A DNA stretch of 64,000 nucleotides, from contig JAHYYL010000001.1 in NCBI GenBank assembly GCA_019424965.1, positions 24,762-88,761 of the forward strand, given 5' to 3'. The notes below the pieces were generated by a model. It was not told the origin of the DNA. It did no database searches and worked only from the letters and a program-made list of their open reading frames with translations. Positions 26,317 through 34,397 of the stretch are shown in pieces; position 1 is the first letter of the stretch, and each line of letters starts with the position of its first letter. Made by a program: the position numbers and the translations under genes. The DNA is from Collinsella sp. GTDB lineage: Bacteria; Actinomycetota; Coriobacteriia; Coriobacteriales; Coriobacteriaceae.

Positions 26317-27198
26317 ATGAGCAATTGGCTTAAGCTCGAGGGCGATGTTTGCGCCGTGACCGGCGCGCTCGGCGGCATGGGCGTCGAGATTTGCCGCGAG
26401 TTCGCCCGCAATGGCGCCAACGTCGTCCTGCTCGACCTGGACGAGGAGAAGGTCAAGGCCGCTGCCGCCGACCTCGCTGCCGAGTTTGGCATCCACGCCG
26501 AGGGCTACAAGATGAACGCCACCGACGAGGCCGAGGTTCAGGCCGCCGTCGACGCCACCATCGCCAACTTCGGCCGCGTCGACGTCCTCGTCAACACCGC
26601 CGGCATCCTGCGCTTCGCAGCCATGGAGGACCTGCCGCTCTCCGACTGGAACGAGGTCATCAACGTCAACCTCACCGGCTACTTCATCACTTCGCAGCGC
26701 TTTGGTCGCGAGATGATCAAGGCCGGCCAGGGCCGCCTGGTGCACATCTCGACCGTCGCCAGCCACTCCCCCGAGACGTTCTCGGGCGTGTACAGCTCCA
26801 CCAAGGCGGGCGTCAACATGATGTCCAAGATGCTCGCTGCCGAGTGGGGCCCTTACGGCGTGCGCTCCAACTGCGTCGAGCCCTGCTTCGTCAAGACCCC
26901 CATGTCGGCAAGCTTTTACGCCGACCCCGAGGTCGAGAAGAGCCGCAGCCGCCTGATCGCCACGCGCCGCATCGGCGAGGTCAGCGATATCGCCAACGCC
27001 GTCATGTTCCTGGCGTCCAAGCGCTCGGACTTTACCACCGGCGACGCCATCAAGGTCGACGGCGGCTTCTCCAACATGATGGGTGACCTCACCGCCAAGC
27101 CCGGCGGCCGTCGCGCTTATGCCGACAACTACCTCAAGAACAAGGGTGTCGAGCTTTGGTCCGACGAGTCCGGCGTCGCAAAGCCGACTGACCAGTAA
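26317..27198 (+). CDS. SDR family oxidoreductase
   Basis: 293 residues, AAGAAGGGAAG before ATG 26317. Classical short-chain dehydrogenase: TGALGGMGVEI cofactor loop near 16, NTAGI near 94, catalytic Ser in HISTVAS and YSSTK near 162. A DLD after the second strand (VVLLDLDEEK) suggests preference for NAD(H). C-terminal extension of about 35 residues (GGRRAYADNYLKNKGVELWS) beyond the usual end. First gene of an operon with an OFA-type MFS carrier and a Gfo/Idh/MocA enzyme, implying catabolism of a polyol, sugar acid or similar; substrate unknown. Confidence 0.9.
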   Translation: MSNWLKLEGDVCAVTGALGGMGVEICREFARNGANVVLLDLDEEKVKAAAADLAAEFGIHAEGYKMNATDEAEVQAAVDATIANFGRVDVLVNTAGILRFAAMEDLPLSDWNEVINVNLTGYFITSQRFGREMIKAGQGRLVHISTVASHSPETFSGVYSSTKAGVNMMSKMLAAEWGPYGVRSNCVEPCFVKTPMSASFYADPEVEKSRSRLIATRRIGEVSDIANAVMFLASKRSDFTTGDAIKVDGGFSNMMGDLTAKPGGRRAYADNYLKNKGVELWSDESGVAKPTDQ

Positions 27199-27221
27199 AC
27201 AAGCCCGGTAGAAAGGGGCGC

Positions 27222-27250
27222 GGGGCAAGCACCTCAGCGGCGTTTGCCCC
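27222..27250 (+). terminator. Intercistronic hairpin, SDR-MFS gap
   Basis: GGGGCAA and TTGCCCC form a 7-base stem in the 85-base gap. Without a T-run it is more likely an mRNA processing or stability element. Confidence 0.35.
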
Positions 27251-27283
27251 TCCCCTCCCCCCGCATCGATTAGAAAGAGTCCC

Positions 27284-28540
27284 ATGGCTTCCACCAACTC
27301 CAACAAGGGTCGCGCCGTCGTGCTTTCCGCCGCGTGCGTCACCATGTTCTTCATCAGTTCCATCGCGCTGTACTCCGTCGTGTCCAAGAACCTGCTCGCC
27401 GTCTACCCCGAGTGGTCCAGCGCACTTACCTGGGCTTTCCCGGTCTTCCAGACCATCATGGCCGTGACGGGCATCTTCGCCGGCCGCATCTCCGATAAGA
27501 TCGGCCCGCGCAACGTCGTGATCGCCGCCGCCGTATGCTACGGCCTGGGCTGGTTCATGTCCGGCACCGTCACCGAGCCGTGGCAGTTCTACCTGTGGTT
27601 CTCGCTCGTCGCCGCCATCGGCAACGGCCTGGGCTACAACCCCGCGCTCACCACCGGCCAAAAGTGGTTCATCGACAAGAAGGGCCTCGCCTCCGGCATC
27701 ACCCTGGCCGCTTCGACCGCCGGCCCCGCCGTGCTGTCCCCGGTGCTCGCCTCGCTGCTCATCCCGAGCCTGGGCATCTTTGGCGCCCTCAAGGCACTCG
27801 GCGTCATCTTCTTTGCGACGATCGCCGCCTCCGCCCTGTTCCTGAAGGCCCCCGAGGCCGGCTGGCTGCCCGAGGGCTTCGAGGCCCCCAAGGGCGGCGC
27901 ACATGCCGGTACCTTCGGCGACCTCACCCCGGGCGAGATGGTCAAGACCCCGCGCTTCTGGGTCCTCATCGTCACCTTCGCCTTTGCTGCCACTGCAGGC
28001 ACCCTGCTCGTGGGCAAGGTTGCCTCCATCGCCGCCGTCCAGCTCTTCACCGACCCCACGAGCGCCGCGGCCGTCGCCCTCGGCGGTGTGGTGGTCTCCG
28101 TCAACACCTGCGCCAACCTGGTCGGCCGTCTGTCCTTTGGCCAGATCATCGACAAGCTCGGCGCCTACAAGTCGCTGCTCATCAGCCTTATCGTCACCAT
28201 CGTCGCGCTCGTCATCATGTCGATGAGCTTTACGCAGAGCATGTTCTTTGTGGCGCTCGCCCTGCTCGGCTTTAGCTTTGGCGCCCTGCTCGTCATCTAC
28301 CCGCCGCTCACCGGTGGCGCCTTCGGCACCAGCAACATCGGCGTCAACTACGGCATCATGTTCTTGGGCTACGCCGCTTCTACCTGGATCAGCCAGCCCA
28401 TCACTGCCGTGCTGTATCACGCCGAGGCCGGCAGTGCCGCCTACCAGCAGTCCTTCTACGGCGCCATCGTGATTGCCGCCATTGCCGTCGTGCTCACCGT
28501 CTACATGATGGTCTCCGACAGCAAGAGGAAGTCCGCCTAG
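27284..28540 (+). CDS. MFS transporter, oxalate:formate antiporter (OFA)-like
   Basis: 418 residues with 12 membrane segments; ribosome site GAAAGAG before ATG. The motif GRISDKIGPRNVVIAAAV in loop 2-3 and GNGLGYNPALTTGQKWFIDK in helix 4-5 are typical of the OFA branch, which moves small organic anions. It is the only transporter of the SDR operon and likely imports its substrate. A palindrome of the GCGACAAAGGGAC family starts nine bases after its stop codon. Confidence 0.88.
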   Translation: MASTNSNKGRAVVLSAACVTMFFISSIALYSVVSKNLLAVYPEWSSALTWAFPVFQTIMAVTGIFAGRISDKIGPRNVVIAAAVCYGLGWFMSGTVTEPWQFYLWFSLVAAIGNGLGYNPALTTGQKWFIDKKGLASGITLAASTAGPAVLSPVLASLLIPSLGIFGALKALGVIFFATIAASALFLKAPEAGWLPEGFEAPKGGAHAGTFGDLTPGEMVKTPRFWVLIVTFAFAATAGTLLVGKVASIAAVQLFTDPTSAAAVALGGVVVSVNTCANLVGRLSFGQIIDKLGAYKSLLISLIVTIVALVIMSMSFTQSMFFVALALLGFSFGALLVIYPPLTGGAFGTSNIGVNYGIMFLGYAASTWISQPITAVLYHAEAGSAAYQQSFYGAIVIAAIAVVLTVYMMVSDSKRKSA

Positions 28541-28548
28541 TTTTACAG

Positions 28549-28586
28549 ATGCGACAAAGGGACAGCCCCTTGCCGCATTCCACCGC
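28549..28586. repeat. GCGACAAAGGGAC palindrome after the OFA gene
   Basis: GATGCGACAAAGGGAC followed by AGCCCCTTGCCGCATTC; imperfect arms. It separates the MFS gene from the Gfo/Idh/MocA gene. Confidence 0.65.
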
Positions 28587-28607
28587 CACCAGTATTAAGG
28601 AGTCGAA

Positions 28608-29648
28608 ATGTCTGAGCTCAACCCCGTCCGCATCGCCGTTATCGGCGCCGGCGCCATGGGCCGCAACCACATCCGCTTTGTCACCGAGGAGCCCGAGGCC
28701 GAGCTCGTCGCCATCGCCGACGCCTTTGAGGGCGCCCGCGCCACGGCCGAGGCCGCCGGCGTGCCGTTCTTTACCGATCCCGCCCAGATGATGGACGAGG
28801 TCAAGCCCGAGGCCGTCATCATCGCCACGCCCAACGACCTGCACCTGGGCGTTGCCCGCGAGGCCATCAAGCGCAACATCGTGCCGCTGGTCGAAAAGCC
28901 GATCTCCAACGATCTTGAGGACGCCCAGGCCTTTGCCGCCGAGGCCGAGACCGCCGGCGTGCCCGTGCTCGTGGGCCAGCACCGTCGCCACAACCCCTTC
29001 GTCAACAAGGCCAAGGAGATCATCGAGTCCGGCGAGCTGGGCAAGCTCACCGTGTCGAGCTTCCACTACATGATCTATAAGAACGACGAGTACTTTGATG
29101 TCGAGTGGCGCCGCAAGAAGGGCGCCGGCCCGATCCTGGTCAACCTGGTGCACGACGTCGACCTGCTCCGTTACCTGCTGGGCGAGCCCGTTGCCGTCCA
29201 GGGCATGCAGTCCAGCGCCGCCCGCGGTTTTGAGACCGAGGACTCCGCCGTGGTCAACGTCCGTTTTGCCGATGGCGCGCTCGCAAGCATGACCATCTCC
29301 GACGCCACCGCCAGCCCCTGGAACTGGGAGGCCACCGCTCGCGAGGATCCGCAGTACCGTCCCTTCGACGCCGACGCCTACTTTATCGGTGGCACCAAGG
29401 GCGCCCTGTCGCTGCCCCGCCTGCACCAGTTCTCCTACGACGGCGCCTCCAACTGGCACAAGCCGCTGCAGATGGAGATTCCGGCCGTCGACCCGGCGCT
29501 GCCGCACAAGATGCAGCTCAAGCACTTTGTGAAGGTCGTCCGCCGCGAAGTTGAGCCCGTCGTAACCCCCGCCGATAACGTCAAGACGCTCACGCTTCTC
29601 AACGCCATCAAGGAGGCCGCCGAGACCGGCCAGCTCGTCGAGCTGTAG
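28608..29648 (+). CDS. Gfo/Idh/MocA family oxidoreductase
   Basis: 346 residues; AAGGAGTCGAA before ATG 28608. Rossmann opening VRIAVIGAGAMGRNHIR, the family's catalytic EKPIS motif near 98, and the C-terminal domain with NLVHDVDLLRYLLGEP near 180 holding the His-Asp pair. NAD(P)-dependent oxidation of a cyclic polyol or sugar is the family activity. Ends the SDR/MFS operon; a terminator follows at 29721. Confidence 0.9.
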   Translation: MSELNPVRIAVIGAGAMGRNHIRFVTEEPEAELVAIADAFEGARATAEAAGVPFFTDPAQMMDEVKPEAVIIATPNDLHLGVAREAIKRNIVPLVEKPISNDLEDAQAFAAEAETAGVPVLVGQHRRHNPFVNKAKEIIESGELGKLTVSSFHYMIYKNDEYFDVEWRRKKGAGPILVNLVHDVDLLRYLLGEPVAVQGMQSSAARGFETEDSAVVNVRFADGALASMTISDATASPWNWEATAREDPQYRPFDADAYFIGGTKGALSLPRLHQFSYDGASNWHKPLQMEIPAVDPALPHKMQLKHFVKVVRREVEPVVTPADNVKTLTLLNAIKEAAETGQLVEL

Positions 29649-29720
29649 CACCTTAGGACAGGCCGCGGCAGAAACCCCATGCCGTGCCCCTCGGTCCGCC
29701 ACAAATAAGCCCCTCTTCTT

Positions 29721-29756
29721 TGCCCCGCGAGCAGCCTTCTACCCGCGGGGCATTTT
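29721..29756 (+). terminator. Terminator of the SDR/MFS/Gfo operon
   Basis: TGCCCCGCG and CGCGGGGCA form a 9-base stem followed by TTTT. Confidence 0.8.
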
Positions 29757-29830
29757 GCTACGTTGCCAATGATTTTTCTGGGACGGGGGACTTTTTGCAC
29801 CTTAGCTTGATTCGTTCGCCACGAAATGTG

Positions 29831-29964
29831 CCTATCTACTACGTTTAACCAATCACCCTCATCCATACCGAATTTCGCGAAATAAAAACCGCAGGTAAAC
29901 GGCTTGCGCATTTTCGGAAAACCGGGGGATGGTCGACCCACACGGTTCAAACGTAGTAGATAGG
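29831..29964. repeat. 134-base inverted-repeat-bounded element, copy 2
   Basis: Ends CCTATCTACTACGTTT and AAACGTAGTAGATAGG are exact 16-base inverted copies. Inside, AACCGCAGGTAAACGGCTTG matches copy 1 at 20519-20658 with few changes. Confidence 0.85.
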
Positions 29965-30068
29965 CCGCTTTCGTGGTTCCGAGCCAAAACAGTCTTTTTT
30001 GAGCGAAGTGGCAGGTGGTATCCTTGGTAGCTCTGTGCTGCAAACGCACCTTAAACGCAAGGAGTTTC

Positions 30069-32216
30069 ATGGATCTTATCGCCCAGCTCACCCGCGAGCT
30101 CAACCTTAAGGCCGCCAACGTCGAGGCGGCTGTCAAGCTCATCGACGAGGGCAACACCATCCCCTTTATCTCGCGCTACCGCAAGGAGGCCACGGGCGGC
30201 ATGGATGACGTCGCCCTGCGCGCCCTCGACGAGCGCCTGTCATACCTGCGCAATCTTGAGCAGCGTAAAGAGGACGTCATTCTGCTCATCGACGCCCAGG
30301 GCAAGCTCACGCCCGAACTCGAGCAGCAGATTCGCGAGGCCACACAACTCCAGCGTGTCGAGGACCTCTACAAGCCCTGCCGCAAAAAGCGCATGACCCG
30401 CGCGCAGAAGGCCCGCGAGGCAGGCCTGGAGCCACTCGCCAACATGATCATCATGCAGGCCTCGGCCAAGGGCAGCGCGCTCGACGCCGCCGCGGACTAC
30501 GTCAACGAGGAGGCCGGCTTCGACACGCCCGAAAAGGCGCTCGCCGGCGCGGCGGACATCGTGGCCGAGACGGTGGCCGAGGACCCCGAGAACGTCGCCG
30601 ACCTGCGCGCCTTTACGCAAAACACCGCCGACATCGTCGTCGAGGCCACCGACCCCGCCGAGAAGACTCCCTACGAGCCGTACTACAGCTATGACGAGCC
30701 ACTGCGCCGTATACCCAACCACCGCGTGCTGGCTATCGACCGCGGCGAGCGCGAGGGCAAGCTCCGCGTGCGCGTGGACGTCGACGGCGCAGCCGCCACG
30801 GCACGCCTCGGCAGCCGCTGGCCCCGCCGCCAGGGCGTGTTTGCTCCCATCTTCGATGCCGCCATCGCTGACGGTTACAAGCGCCTCATGGCCCCCTCGC
30901 TGGAGCGCGAGGCCCGCGCCAAACTCACCGTTCGCGCCCAGACCGAGGCCATCAACGTCTTTGCCAAGAATCTCGAAGGCCTGCTCTCGGCGCGCCCCGT
31001 GCGCGGCGCCCGCGTACTCGCGCTCGATCCGGGCTACCGCACCGGCTGCAAGGTCGCCGTCATGGACGAGACCGGCAAGCTGCTCGACCACGGCGTGGTC
31101 TACCCCACCAAGCCGCGCCACGACGTCGCCGGCACCAAGCGCGAGCTCGCCCGCCTCGTCAAGAAGGACAGCGTCAACACCATCGTCATCGGCAACGGCA
31201 CCGCCAGCCGCGAGACCGAGGAAGTCGTCTCGGAGTTTATTGCCGAGCAGGCGCCCAGCCTTCGCTACACCATCGTCAACGAGGCGGGCGCGTCGGTGTA
31301 CTCCGCCTCCGAGCTCGCGAGCCAGGAGTATCCCGATCTGGATGTCACCGTACGTGGCGCCATGAGCCTGGGCCGCCGTCTGCAAGACCCGCTGGCAGAG
31401 CTCGTCAAGATTCCGCCCCAGTCCATCGGCGTTGGCCAGTACCAGCACGACCTTGACCAGGCCGAGCTTTCGCGCACCTTGGGCCACGTGGTGGAAGACG
31501 TCGTCAACCGTGTGGGCGTCGACGTCAACACCGCGAGCGCAAGCCTGCTGGGCTACGTGTCGGGCATTACGCCGAGCGTAGCCAAAAACATCGTGGCCTA
31601 CCGCGAGGAAAACGGCGCCTTTACCGATCGCCGCCAGCTCAAGAAGGTCCCCAAGCTGGGACCCAAGGCGTACCTCAACGCCGCAGGTTTCCTGCGCATC
31701 AGCGGCGGCAAGAACCCGCTCGACGCGACAAGCGTCCACCCCGAAAGCTACGAGGTGGCCACGGCCGTCCTGGAGCGCGCCGGCGTTGCGGCAAGCGAGC
31801 TCAGCCGCGGCGGCGTGCCCGATATCGAGCGCCGCCTGGGCAGCATCTCGGCGCTAGCAAGCGACCTGGACTGCGGCACCCTCACGCTCATCGACATTGT
31901 CAACGAGCTCAAGAAGCCCGGTCGCGACCCGCGCGACGACGCGCCCGAGGTAGTCTTTAGCCGCTCGGCGCTTTCGATCGACGACCTGGAGCCCGGCATG
32001 GAACTCAAGGGCACGGTGCGCAACGTCGTCGACTTTGGCGCCTTCGTCGACGTGGGCGTGCACCAGGACGGCCTCGTGCACATCTCCAAGCTGGCCAACC
32101 GCTTCGTCAAGCACCCCAGCGACGTGGTGCGCGTCGGTGACACGGTCAAGGTGTGGGTTGAAAAGGTCGATCGCGACCGCAAGAAGATCTCCCTCACCAT
32201 GGTGCAGGGGAAGTAA
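30069..32216 (+). CDS. tex: Tex-family S1 RNA-binding protein
   Basis: 715 residues, AAGGAGTTTC before ATG 30069. Domain order of Tex: N-terminal helical domain, YqgF-like fold near 316 (LALDPGYRTGCKVAVMDETG), helix-hairpin-helix near 490-560 (TASASLLGYVSGITPSVAKN) and a C-terminal S1 domain near 644 (GTVRNVVDFGAFVDVGVHQD). Full family length. It binds nucleic acids, and in other bacteria affects transcription and expression of toxin or stress genes. Confidence 0.95.
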   Translation: MDLIAQLTRELNLKAANVEAAVKLIDEGNTIPFISRYRKEATGGMDDVALRALDERLSYLRNLEQRKEDVILLIDAQGKLTPELEQQIREATQLQRVEDLYKPCRKKRMTRAQKAREAGLEPLANMIIMQASAKGSALDAAADYVNEEAGFDTPEKALAGAADIVAETVAEDPENVADLRAFTQNTADIVVEATDPAEKTPYEPYYSYDEPLRRIPNHRVLAIDRGEREGKLRVRVDVDGAAATARLGSRWPRRQGVFAPIFDAAIADGYKRLMAPSLEREARAKLTVRAQTEAINVFAKNLEGLLSARPVRGARVLALDPGYRTGCKVAVMDETGKLLDHGVVYPTKPRHDVAGTKRELARLVKKDSVNTIVIGNGTASRETEEVVSEFIAEQAPSLRYTIVNEAGASVYSASELASQEYPDLDVTVRGAMSLGRRLQDPLAELVKIPPQSIGVGQYQHDLDQAELSRTLGHVVEDVVNRVGVDVNTASASLLGYVSGITPSVAKNIVAYREENGAFTDRRQLKKVPKLGPKAYLNAAGFLRISGGKNPLDATSVHPESYEVATAVLERAGVAASELSRGGVPDIERRLGSISALASDLDCGTLTLIDIVNELKKPGRDPRDDAPEVVFSRSALSIDDLEPGMELKGTVRNVVDFGAFVDVGVHQDGLVHISKLANRFVKHPSDVVRVGDTVKVWVEKVDRDRKKISLTMVQGK

Positions 32217-32247
32217 ACCGCCAAGCAAGGGTCCCCCCTCTCGCGAC

Positions 32248-32417
32248 GTGCAAAATCGCGAGTATTCTGCAAATTCCACCGTTCCGGATGCCCCTCAGAG
32301 ACGAAAAAGCAAGAAACAGCCCCCGTTTTAGCGTCATCAGAGCCAAAACGGGGGCTGTTCCATGCTTCACCCAGCTGGTAAAAGCCTTTACCTTGCTGAA
32401 TACTCTCAATTTTGCAC
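32248..32417. repeat. 170-base nested palindrome downstream of tex
   Basis: Outer arms GTGCAAAATCGCGAGTATTC (32248-32267) and its inverted copy ending at 32417 match at 18 of 20. An inner perfect 15-base stem AACAGCCCCCGTTTT (32315-32329) pairs with 32345-32359. The inner hairpin could terminate tex transcripts. Confidence 0.8.
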
Positions 32418-32494
32418 GGCGCAGGCGGGGGTACCTTTGTCCACGGCAGGATATGGAAGCCTATCACCAACCTACCGGCAAGTTCGTGTCGGCA

Positions 32495-32566
32495 GCCCCG
32501 GCCTTTCCTTTGCCTAGCGCGACCCTCGCGAAGCGCGTGAGCGATAGGGAAAGGAAAGGCCGGGGC
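32495..32566. repeat. 72-base palindrome with 17-base perfect arms
   Basis: GCCCCGGCCTTTCCTTT and AAAGGAAAGGCCGGGGC are exact inverted copies; shorter CCTA-GCGC pairing continues inward. Lies 30 bases beyond the transaldolase stop codon, between convergent tex and transaldolase genes. Confidence 0.8.
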
Positions 32567-32596
32567 GAACAACCCGCGATGTAGCCAGCGTTCGCG

Positions 32597-33301
32597 TTAC
32601 GGCAGGATATGGAAACCGAGCGAGGCGATATCCTTGGCAAAACCGCGCACGGTATCGAGCGAGACCTCGTACGGGTCACGGCCGATGTTCTTACGCTTGG
32701 CCAGGATGCTGTTGGGCACCGTGATGATCTGGCAACCGCATCCTTCCGCCTGGTAAATATTGATAAGCTCACGCGTGGACGCCCACAGGACCTCGCAGTT
32801 GGGCTTGGCGGCGGCCTTCTTCACCGACTCCGTCATAAACGGAATGGGATCGACGCCGGTGTCAGCGATACGGCCGGCAAAGAGCGAGATGATGGACGGC
32901 GTCTCGGCATCAACGGCCTCGACCATCTCGTCGACCTGCGTAGGCGTAAAGATGGTGGTGACGTTGACCTTGATGCCATCGGCCGAAAGCTTGCGCACCA
33001 GCTCGGCGGTGGACTCGCCCTTGGTAGTCACGCACGGAATCTTGACGTAGACGTTCTCGGCCCAGGTAGCGATCTCGCGGGCCTCGACCTCCATGGTCTC
33101 GACGTCGTCGGCAAAGACCTCAAACGAGACGGACACATCGGTGATGTGGGCCAAGACCTCCTTGGCAAACGCGCGGTAATCCGTCACGCCGCCCTTCTTC
33201 ATAAGGGACGGGTTGGTCGTGAAACCCTGAACGTTGCCGTTCTCGTACATGTCGAGCATGCCCTCGAGGTTTGCACCGTCAGCGAACACCTTGATTGCCA
33301 T
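32597..33301 (-). CDS. Transaldolase / fructose-6-phosphate aldolase-like protein
   Basis: 234 residues from ATG 33301 (AAAGGAATCAGGCAG). Short-type transaldolase: opening FADGANLEGML, GFTTNPSLMKKG, Schiff-base lysine in VYVKIPCVTTKG, then NVTTIFTPTQ and ISLFAGRIADTG. The length fits the FSA/TalC subfamily, a TIM barrel that cleaves or transfers dihydroxyacetone units. Which of the two activities it has cannot be decided by eye. Confidence 0.88.
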   Translation of the reverse strand: MAIKVFADGANLEGMLDMYENGNVQGFTTNPSLMKKGGVTDYRAFAKEVLAHITDVSVSFEVFADDVETMEVEAREIATWAENVYVKIPCVTTKGESTAELVRKLSADGIKVNVTTIFTPTQVDEMVEAVDAETPSIISLFAGRIADTGVDPIPFMTESVKKAAAKPNCEVLWASTRELINIYQAEGCGCQIITVPNSILAKRKNIGRDPYEVSLDTVRGFAKDIASLGFHILP

Positions 33302-33325
33302 CTGCCTGATTCCTTTCGCTTGCAC

Positions 33326-33494
33326 ACGGCCGGTAAACTGCTAAACACTTTACCTACGTTTATCAAGGCGTGAACTGCGGTTTTTTATCTTCTCGGCGAA
33401 CGGTATAAACACCTCAGTATTTGGATTGATAAATCGATTGAGCATGCAAAAGCAAAGAGTCGCAGTTTGAGCAAACGTCAGAAGGCGAGATTCA
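33326..33494. other. Intergenic region with weak inverted termini
   Basis: Nothing coding. ACGTTT...AACTGCG near 33356-33377 recurs inverted as CGCAGTTT...AAACGT near 33461-33479 around an AT-rich centre, hinting at another palindromic element, but the arms are gapped. Confidence 0.3.
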
Positions 33495-34322
33495 TTAGAT
33501 GAGGCCGAAATGTTGCATCGCTGTGACGGTGCCATCGTGTGCGACATCGTCGGTCACGTAGTCGGCGACTGCCTTGACCTCGAGCATGGCGTTGCCCATG
33601 GCCACGGCCGTCTCGACGGCGGCGAGCATGCCCAGGTCGTTGCCCGAATCGCCAAAGCCAAAGGTGCGCGCGTTGCCGGTGCGACCCAGGTATTCCAGCG
33701 CTCGCGCCACGCCCACGCCCTTGTCGATGCCCTTGGGGCTCAGCTCGCGATTCTGACCACCGGTGTTGCACAGCTCAAACTCGCGCTCGATAAAGCCGTC
33801 ATCGTTGGCTACGCGAGCCAGGTCGTACGCGTTAATGCACACCTTGCCTACGCGCAAGCGGCCGTCGACGCGCATCTGATCAACGCCATGCACCACGCCG
33901 GCGCCTAGCAGAAATGACTGTTCGACACCAACTGGCTCAAGTGAATAGGTGGCACCGTTCGTCTCGAACAACGCCTCGCCGCCCGCCACAGTAATGCGAC
34001 GCGCGAGCTCCTCAACAATGTCCTCGTCAATGCAGTCCTCGTGTGCCACGCGGCCCTCGACCTCGAGCGTGGCCCCCGCCATGGCAACGATACCCGCCGG
34101 GTTCAGCGCGCGCAGGCCATCGGCAACCAGCCACAGGGGACGGCCCGTGCAGATAAATGCCTGGTGACCCGCATTGCGCAGGCGATCAAATGCATCGACA
34201 ACAGCCTTCGACGGACGGATTGCATTGAAGTCCTTATCGGTCATATCGTCGGGATCGAACGACGTCAGCGTGCCGTCCACGTCAAAAAAGAGCACGGCGG
34301 AATCGGGGCACGCATCAATCAT
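33495..34322 (-). CDS. HAD-IIB (Cof-type) sugar-phosphatase-like protein
   Basis: 275 residues from ATG 34322 (AAAGGAACC). Motif I FFDVDGTLT, motif II FICTGRP, motif IV GFGDSGNDLGML with a type IIB cap between. Such enzymes dephosphorylate sugar phosphates or pyridoxal phosphate. Its ending DYVTDDVAHDGTVTAMQHFG closely resembles that of the HAD domain fused to the PTS protein at 53056-55506, so the two are paralogues. Confidence 0.9.
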   Translation of the reverse strand: MIDACPDSAVLFFDVDGTLTSFDPDDMTDKDFNAIRPSKAVVDAFDRLRNAGHQAFICTGRPLWLVADGLRALNPAGIVAMAGATLEVEGRVAHEDCIDEDIVEELARRITVAGGEALFETNGATYSLEPVGVEQSFLLGAGVVHGVDQMRVDGRLRVGKVCINAYDLARVANDDGFIEREFELCNTGGQNRELSPKGIDKGVGVARALEYLGRTGNARTFGFGDSGNDLGMLAAVETAVAMGNAMLEVKAVADYVTDDVAHDGTVTAMQHFGLI

Positions 34323-34397
34323 ATGGGTTCCTTTCGAGGGCGATGGCAAACGAAGCATCCATCATATAATGGAGCGACGCAACCAGAGAGGTCACCC

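Larger units (their letters stand above)
29649..30068. other. Gene-free stretch before tex
   Basis: Holds the operon terminator (29721-29756), the 134-base palindromic element (29831-29964) and the tex promoter region. Nothing else recognised. Confidence 0.6.

Noticed and set aside
26317..27198. Bile-acid hydroxysteroid dehydrogenase
   Set aside because: Collinsella is known for such SDR enzymes, but this protein does not resemble the remembered 7-beta-HSDH sequence and sits in a sugar/acid-type operon.
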